Origin: Planctomycetaceae bacterium
GTDB lineage: Bacteria > Planctomycetota > Planctomycetia > Planctomycetales > Planctomycetaceae
Direction of reading: 5' to 3'
DNA: 6,221 nt
NCBI GenBank assembly: GCA_003503535.1
Contig: DOCI01000295.1
Coordinates: forward strand, 1-6,221
Shown: one piece after another, positions 3,624 to 6,221 of the stretch
How the letters are laid out: every line of letters begins with the position of its first letter
How positions within the stretch are numbered: position 1 is the first letter of the stretch
Notes under the pieces: model-generated
Database searches by the model: none
Seen by the model: only the letters and a program-made list of their open reading frames with translations
Told to the model about the DNA's origin: nothing
Translations under genes and position numbers: made by a program

Positions 3624-6221
3624 TCAAACTTCGGCAAGTTCGCGTTCTGGTTCGGAGTGAAGTTCCTTCGCATCACGTCCCCAGATCATTTTGGCAAGCC
3701 CTTGCTTGGCTTCCATCGTCAGACTGAAAAGAAGGGGGACGAGGATAAGCGTGAATGCCGTGGAGAAAATCAATCCACCCAGAACGACACTACCAAGCCC
3801 GCGATATAGTTCACTACCGGCTCCCGGGAACAAAACGAGGGGCATTAAGCCGAGAACCGTTGTGGTGGTCGTCATGAAGATAGGACGAACACGGGTGCGG
3901 ACCGATTCAAGAATGGCTTCGGAAGGGGACAGTCCTTCGAGTCGGATTAGATCGAGCGAGTGGTGCACAATCAGAATCGGGTTGTTGACCACCGTTCCAA
4001 TCAGAATGACGAAGCCGAGCATGGTCAGGACATCAAGTGGCTGGAAAACGAAGAGGTTGAGCAACTGCAGGCCAAGAATTCCTCCGACGGCTCCCAGTGG
4101 GACACTCAAAATAATCACGAACGGATACAACCACGATTCAAACAGAGCCGCCATCAGCAGATAGGTAATGAGCAAGGCCAGACTGACGTTGAATCGGAGA
4201 GAGAGCCAGGTGTCGCGAAGTTTATCAGCGGTTCCACTCAGGTTGACTCGATATCCATCCTGGCCCAGTTGACCATTGTCGTACATTGGTTTCACAATTT
4301 GAGTTTGGATTACCTGCATTGCATCTTCAAGCGCCATCGTTGGCGGCGGGGTGACGACAATCGTAATCGCGCGTTGGCGTTCGCGATGATCAACCTGTTC
4401 CGGCCCACTGCTCATTTCGACATCTGCCTGCATTGCCAGCGGAACCAGTTGGCCGGTTGGCGTAGCGACCGGGAGTGCGGCTACATCTTGAGTCGATTGC
4501 ACACTCCGTTCGAGGCCGATAATCGTTAGGTCGATCTTGTCGCCTCCCAGGAAGTAATCGCCTGCAAAAGCACCATCGACCAGGGCATTGGTGGTGTAGC
4601 CGAGGTCTTCGCTGCTCATTCCCATTTCCGCCAATTGGAGCAGTCGGGGATTCAAATGAATTTCCGGGCTGGAGAGATCGAGACTTGGCACAGGTCGAGC
4701 CTGGACATCGGGTATGAGCTGCATGACCTGGCCGAGAACCTGTCCTCCCATGCCCACAAGTTTTTTGAGATCGGGCCCGATTATTTCAACGTCAATCGTT
4801 CGCCCGGCTGTTAACCCCTGCTCGAAGAGACTGGATTGTTGTGCAACAGCGAAGGTGCCGGGAATCATCATCCCTGTTTTGCGAATGAGCGGAATCAATT
4901 CGCCAGCTCGCAAAGGATCGTGAGCCCGCAATCCCATGAACACCATGCGTCCCCGGGCAACAAAGAAGAAATCCCCAATCACGGGGAAAGGAAGTTCTTT
5001 TGCTTCGGGGCTGTCGGGATCAATATCCCAGTAAGGTCGCAGAGCGGCTTCTACCGTTTGCCCCATGTCCATCAATTCATCCTGATTGTACCCTGGTGGA
5101 GGAAGCAGGATACCAAAGACAAGATTGCGATTTCCGGTTGGCAGGTAATCGACCTTCGGCCAGAGCATCCAGCTGACAATGATGGCTGCTCCCACCATCG
5201 AGAATATCATGACGAGCCGCATTACAACGCTACCAATGAACATGCGATTGATGCCGACGATCATACGAACAAACTGGTTACCAGTTTGTTCGATGAGTCT
5301 TACAGGTAGAGAAGATTTTTTTGACGTATTTTCATGAAGAGGATCGGGGGCATTCACCGGTGTCGCTTTGAGGAGACGCGCTGCGGAAGTGGAGATCAGA
5401 GTAACCGAAACAATCAGCGACAAGCCAACCGCAGAACTGATTGCCATGGCGATGTCCTGAAACAACTGCCCGGCTTCTTCCTCGACAAATACAACCGGTA
5501 AGAAGACCGCAATCGTCGTCATTGTGGAGGCAACAACAGCTCCCCAGACTTCGTAGGTGCCTTGTTTGGCTGCTTCCAGTTTCGACTTCCCCATCTGGGC
5601 ATGACGATAAATATTTTCGAGCACAACAACGGCATTATCGACGAGCATACCAACTGCAAATGCAAGTCCTGCCAGAGAAATCACATTGAGAGATCGCCCG
5701 AGCATTCCCAGAACGAGGAATGTGCCGATGATACTTGTCGGAATTGCCAGGCCGACAATCAAGGCTCCACGAGCGTACCAGAAACCGGCAATCAGAATGA
5801 GCACGAGACTAATCGCAAAGAACCACGGATTGACATAAGCCGCCGCCATCGCAAAGAACAGAATGAATGGTGTCAGGATCAATGTCCGGAGATTGAGATG
5901 CAAGAACTGCATCAGGACAATCATTGTTAACGCCCCGCCGATGAAGATATTCTGCTGGACCAGATTGACAGACGAATAAATATATTCGGTTTCATCGTAC
6001 ACCTGCAAAAGTTGCAGGCCTCGCGGCTTGAGGATTTTCTCATCGACCTCGGCTCGAACTTCTTTCAGGCCTTCCATGATATCGAGCACGTTGGCGCCGG
6101 TTTCACGAATACAGTTGACCGCAATACTCGATTCTCCAAAACGTCGGACGAGTCCCGACGGTTTTTTATAACCGAGACGGACTTCAGCGACATCGCGGAC
6201 ATAAACAGGAGCACCATCCTC
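3624..6221 (-). CDS. RND superfamily exporter, AcrB/HAE1-like inner-membrane pump subunit, C-terminal 865 residues
   Basis: RND pumps are proton-driven inner-membrane trimers that usually export compounds with an adaptor and a TolC-type channel; neither partner is in view. The frame is open to the right edge, so the start lies outside. By comparison with about 1050-residue relatives some 220 residues are missing. Numbering from the first visible codon: the end of the first porter region is about 1-85 (GAPVYVRDVAEV at 3-14), TM2 about 92-107, then a 39-residue hydrophobic insertion (113-151), TM3, and TM4 with GMLVDNAVVVLENI carrying D195-N196. TM5-6 follow, then a cytoplasmic linker (about 290-320), TM7, the second periplasmic porter/docking region (about 365-670), TM8 (677-694), TM9, TM10 with VVNNP (N746, N747, P748), and TM11-12 with MTTTTTVLGLMPL. 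The TM4 aspartate fits proton coupling. The substrate cannot be predicted. The linker carries a 27-bp palindrome and an A7 run. Confidence 0.95.
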   Translation of the reverse strand, partial: EDGAPVYVRDVAEVRLGYKKPSGLVRRFGESSIAVNCIRETGANVLDIMEGLKEVRAEVDEKILKPRGLQLLQVYDETEYIYSSVNLVQQNIFIGGALTMIVLMQFLHLNLRTLILTPFILFFAMAAAYVNPWFFAISLVLILIAGFWYARGALIVGLAIPTSIIGTFLVLGMLGRSLNVISLAGLAFAVGMLVDNAVVVLENIYRHAQMGKSKLEAAKQGTYEVWGAVVASTMTTIAVFLPVVFVEEEAGQLFQDIAMAISSAVGLSLIVSVTLISTSAARLLKATPVNAPDPLHENTSKKSSLPVRLIEQTGNQFVRMIVGINRMFIGSVVMRLVMIFSMVGAAIIVSWMLWPKVDYLPTGNRNLVFGILLPPPGYNQDELMDMGQTVEAALRPYWDIDPDSPEAKELPFPVIGDFFFVARGRMVFMGLRAHDPLRAGELIPLIRKTGMMIPGTFAVAQQSSLFEQGLTAGRTIDVEIIGPDLKKLVGMGGQVLGQVMQLIPDVQARPVPSLDLSSPEIHLNPRLLQLAEMGMSSEDLGYTTNALVDGAFAGDYFLGGDKIDLTIIGLERSVQSTQDVAALPVATPTGQLVPLAMQADVEMSSGPEQVDHRERQRAITIVVTPPPTMALEDAMQVIQTQIVKPMYDNGQLGQDGYRVNLSGTADKLRDTWLSLRFNVSLALLITYLLMAALFESWLYPFVIILSVPLGAVGGILGLQLLNLFVFQPLDVLTMLGFVILIGTVVNNPILIVHHSLDLIRLEGLSPSEAILESVRTRVRPIFMTTTTTVLGLMPLVLFPGAGSELYRGLGSVVLGGLIFSTAFTLILVPLLFSLTMEAKQGLAKMIWGRDAKELHSEPERELAEV
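5266..5292. repeat. Perfect 27-bp inverted repeat inside the RND gene
   Basis: CGAACAAACTGGT (5266-5278) and its exact reverse complement ACCAGTTTGTTCG (5280-5292) flank one central base (T5279). It is the longest perfect palindrome I found in the window. Thirteen-base arms around a single base are very unlikely by chance in about 6 kb. It encodes the cytoplasmic linker between the two RND halves (visible residues about 310-319, around EQTGNQFVR). As RNA it could fold into a strong hairpin; as DNA it could be a dimer-binding or recombination site. The sequence is certain; the role is unknown. Confidence 0.9.
5316..5322 (-). other. A_AAA_AAA heptamer in the RND reading frame, possible slippery site
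   Basis: Read on the minus strand, the last base of the serine codon TCA plus two lysine codons form A AAA AAA in the phase needed for -1 tandem slippage. A -1 shift would add about 12 codons (IFSTCKTHRTNW) and then stop at a TAA lying inside the 5266-5292 palindrome. The palindrome begins 23 nt after the heptamer, more than the 5-9 nt typical of programmed frameshift hairpins. I see no Shine-Dalgarno-like stimulator just upstream. The functional call is therefore weak. Confidence 0.25.

Noticed and set aside
3446..3676. N-terminal extension of the lipoprotein frame back to 3676
   Set aside because: It would place 77 residues before the signal peptide, overlap the end of the exporter gene and run through the promoter and palindrome. 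Start at 3445 fits the lipobox architecture.
3960..4529. 189-codon plus-strand open frame opposite the exporter
   Set aside because: It is a shadow frame over the conserved second porter domain and TM8-TM10 of the RND protein, and its composition is unlike a real protein.
5769..5885. Frameshift or misassembly as the cause of the extra RND segment
   Set aside because: The frame is continuous and conserved RND text resumes on both sides in the same frame, so a genuine in-frame insertion is the better reading.
6002..6018. CCTGCAA-AAG-TTGCAGG inverted repeat in the exporter gene
   Set aside because: Arms of 7 bp are expected about once by chance when several loop sizes are considered, and no context suggests a function.
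1..6221. CRISPR array, transposon, tRNA or rRNA, defence cassette
   Set aside because: I found no regularly spaced repeats, transposase frames, terminal inverted repeats with target duplications, or tRNA-like cloverleaf sequence on either strand by eye.

Overview
The window looks like chromosomal DNA of a planctomycete (Planctomycetales-type). This is inferred from the mix of a secreted formylglycine-type sulfatase, a lipoprotein that resembles a planctomycete-restricted DUF family, a large two-TM GTPase and an RND exporter with planctomycete-like wording, at roughly balanced GC. No rRNA, marker gene or database search supports a finer placement.

Layout: (1) 1-404, minus strand: N-terminal part of a secreted sulfatase, running off the left edge, with a good Shine-Dalgarno, a sigma70-like promoter and a small palindrome in its leader. 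(2) 405-675: divergent intergenic region holding that promoter, a tandem CTTGGCG element and no convincing gene. (3) 676-2466, plus strand: complete 596-residue membrane-anchored dynamin/Era-like GTPase with a non-canonical G3 motif. (4) 2467-2542: short convergent gap with a small hairpin and a GC-rich element that may be a dispersed repeat. (5) 2543-3445, minus strand: complete 300-residue lipoprotein. (6) 3446-3623: gap with an exact TATAAT -10 box, a 20-bp near-perfect palindrome, repeated TGAGAATT words and a stem-loop. (7) 3624-6221, minus strand: the last 865 residues of an AcrB/HAE1-type RND exporter, running off the right edge.

The genes do not form one obvious pathway. The exporter and the lipoprotein are co-directional and could be linked, but the lipoprotein appears to have its own promoter. 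The GTPase and the sulfatase diverge from a shared region. I see no defence system, CRISPR array, transposase or RNA gene.

The most noteworthy signals lie inside the exporter gene. There is a 39-residue hydrophobic insertion between TM2 and TM3 that looks like an extra TM hairpin. There is also a perfect 13-bp-arm inverted repeat (5266-5292) in the linker between the two RND halves, 23 nt downstream of an in-frame A_AAA_AAA heptamer. A -1 slip there would terminate inside the palindrome and release only the first half of the pump. This is a hypothesis, not a demonstrated system.
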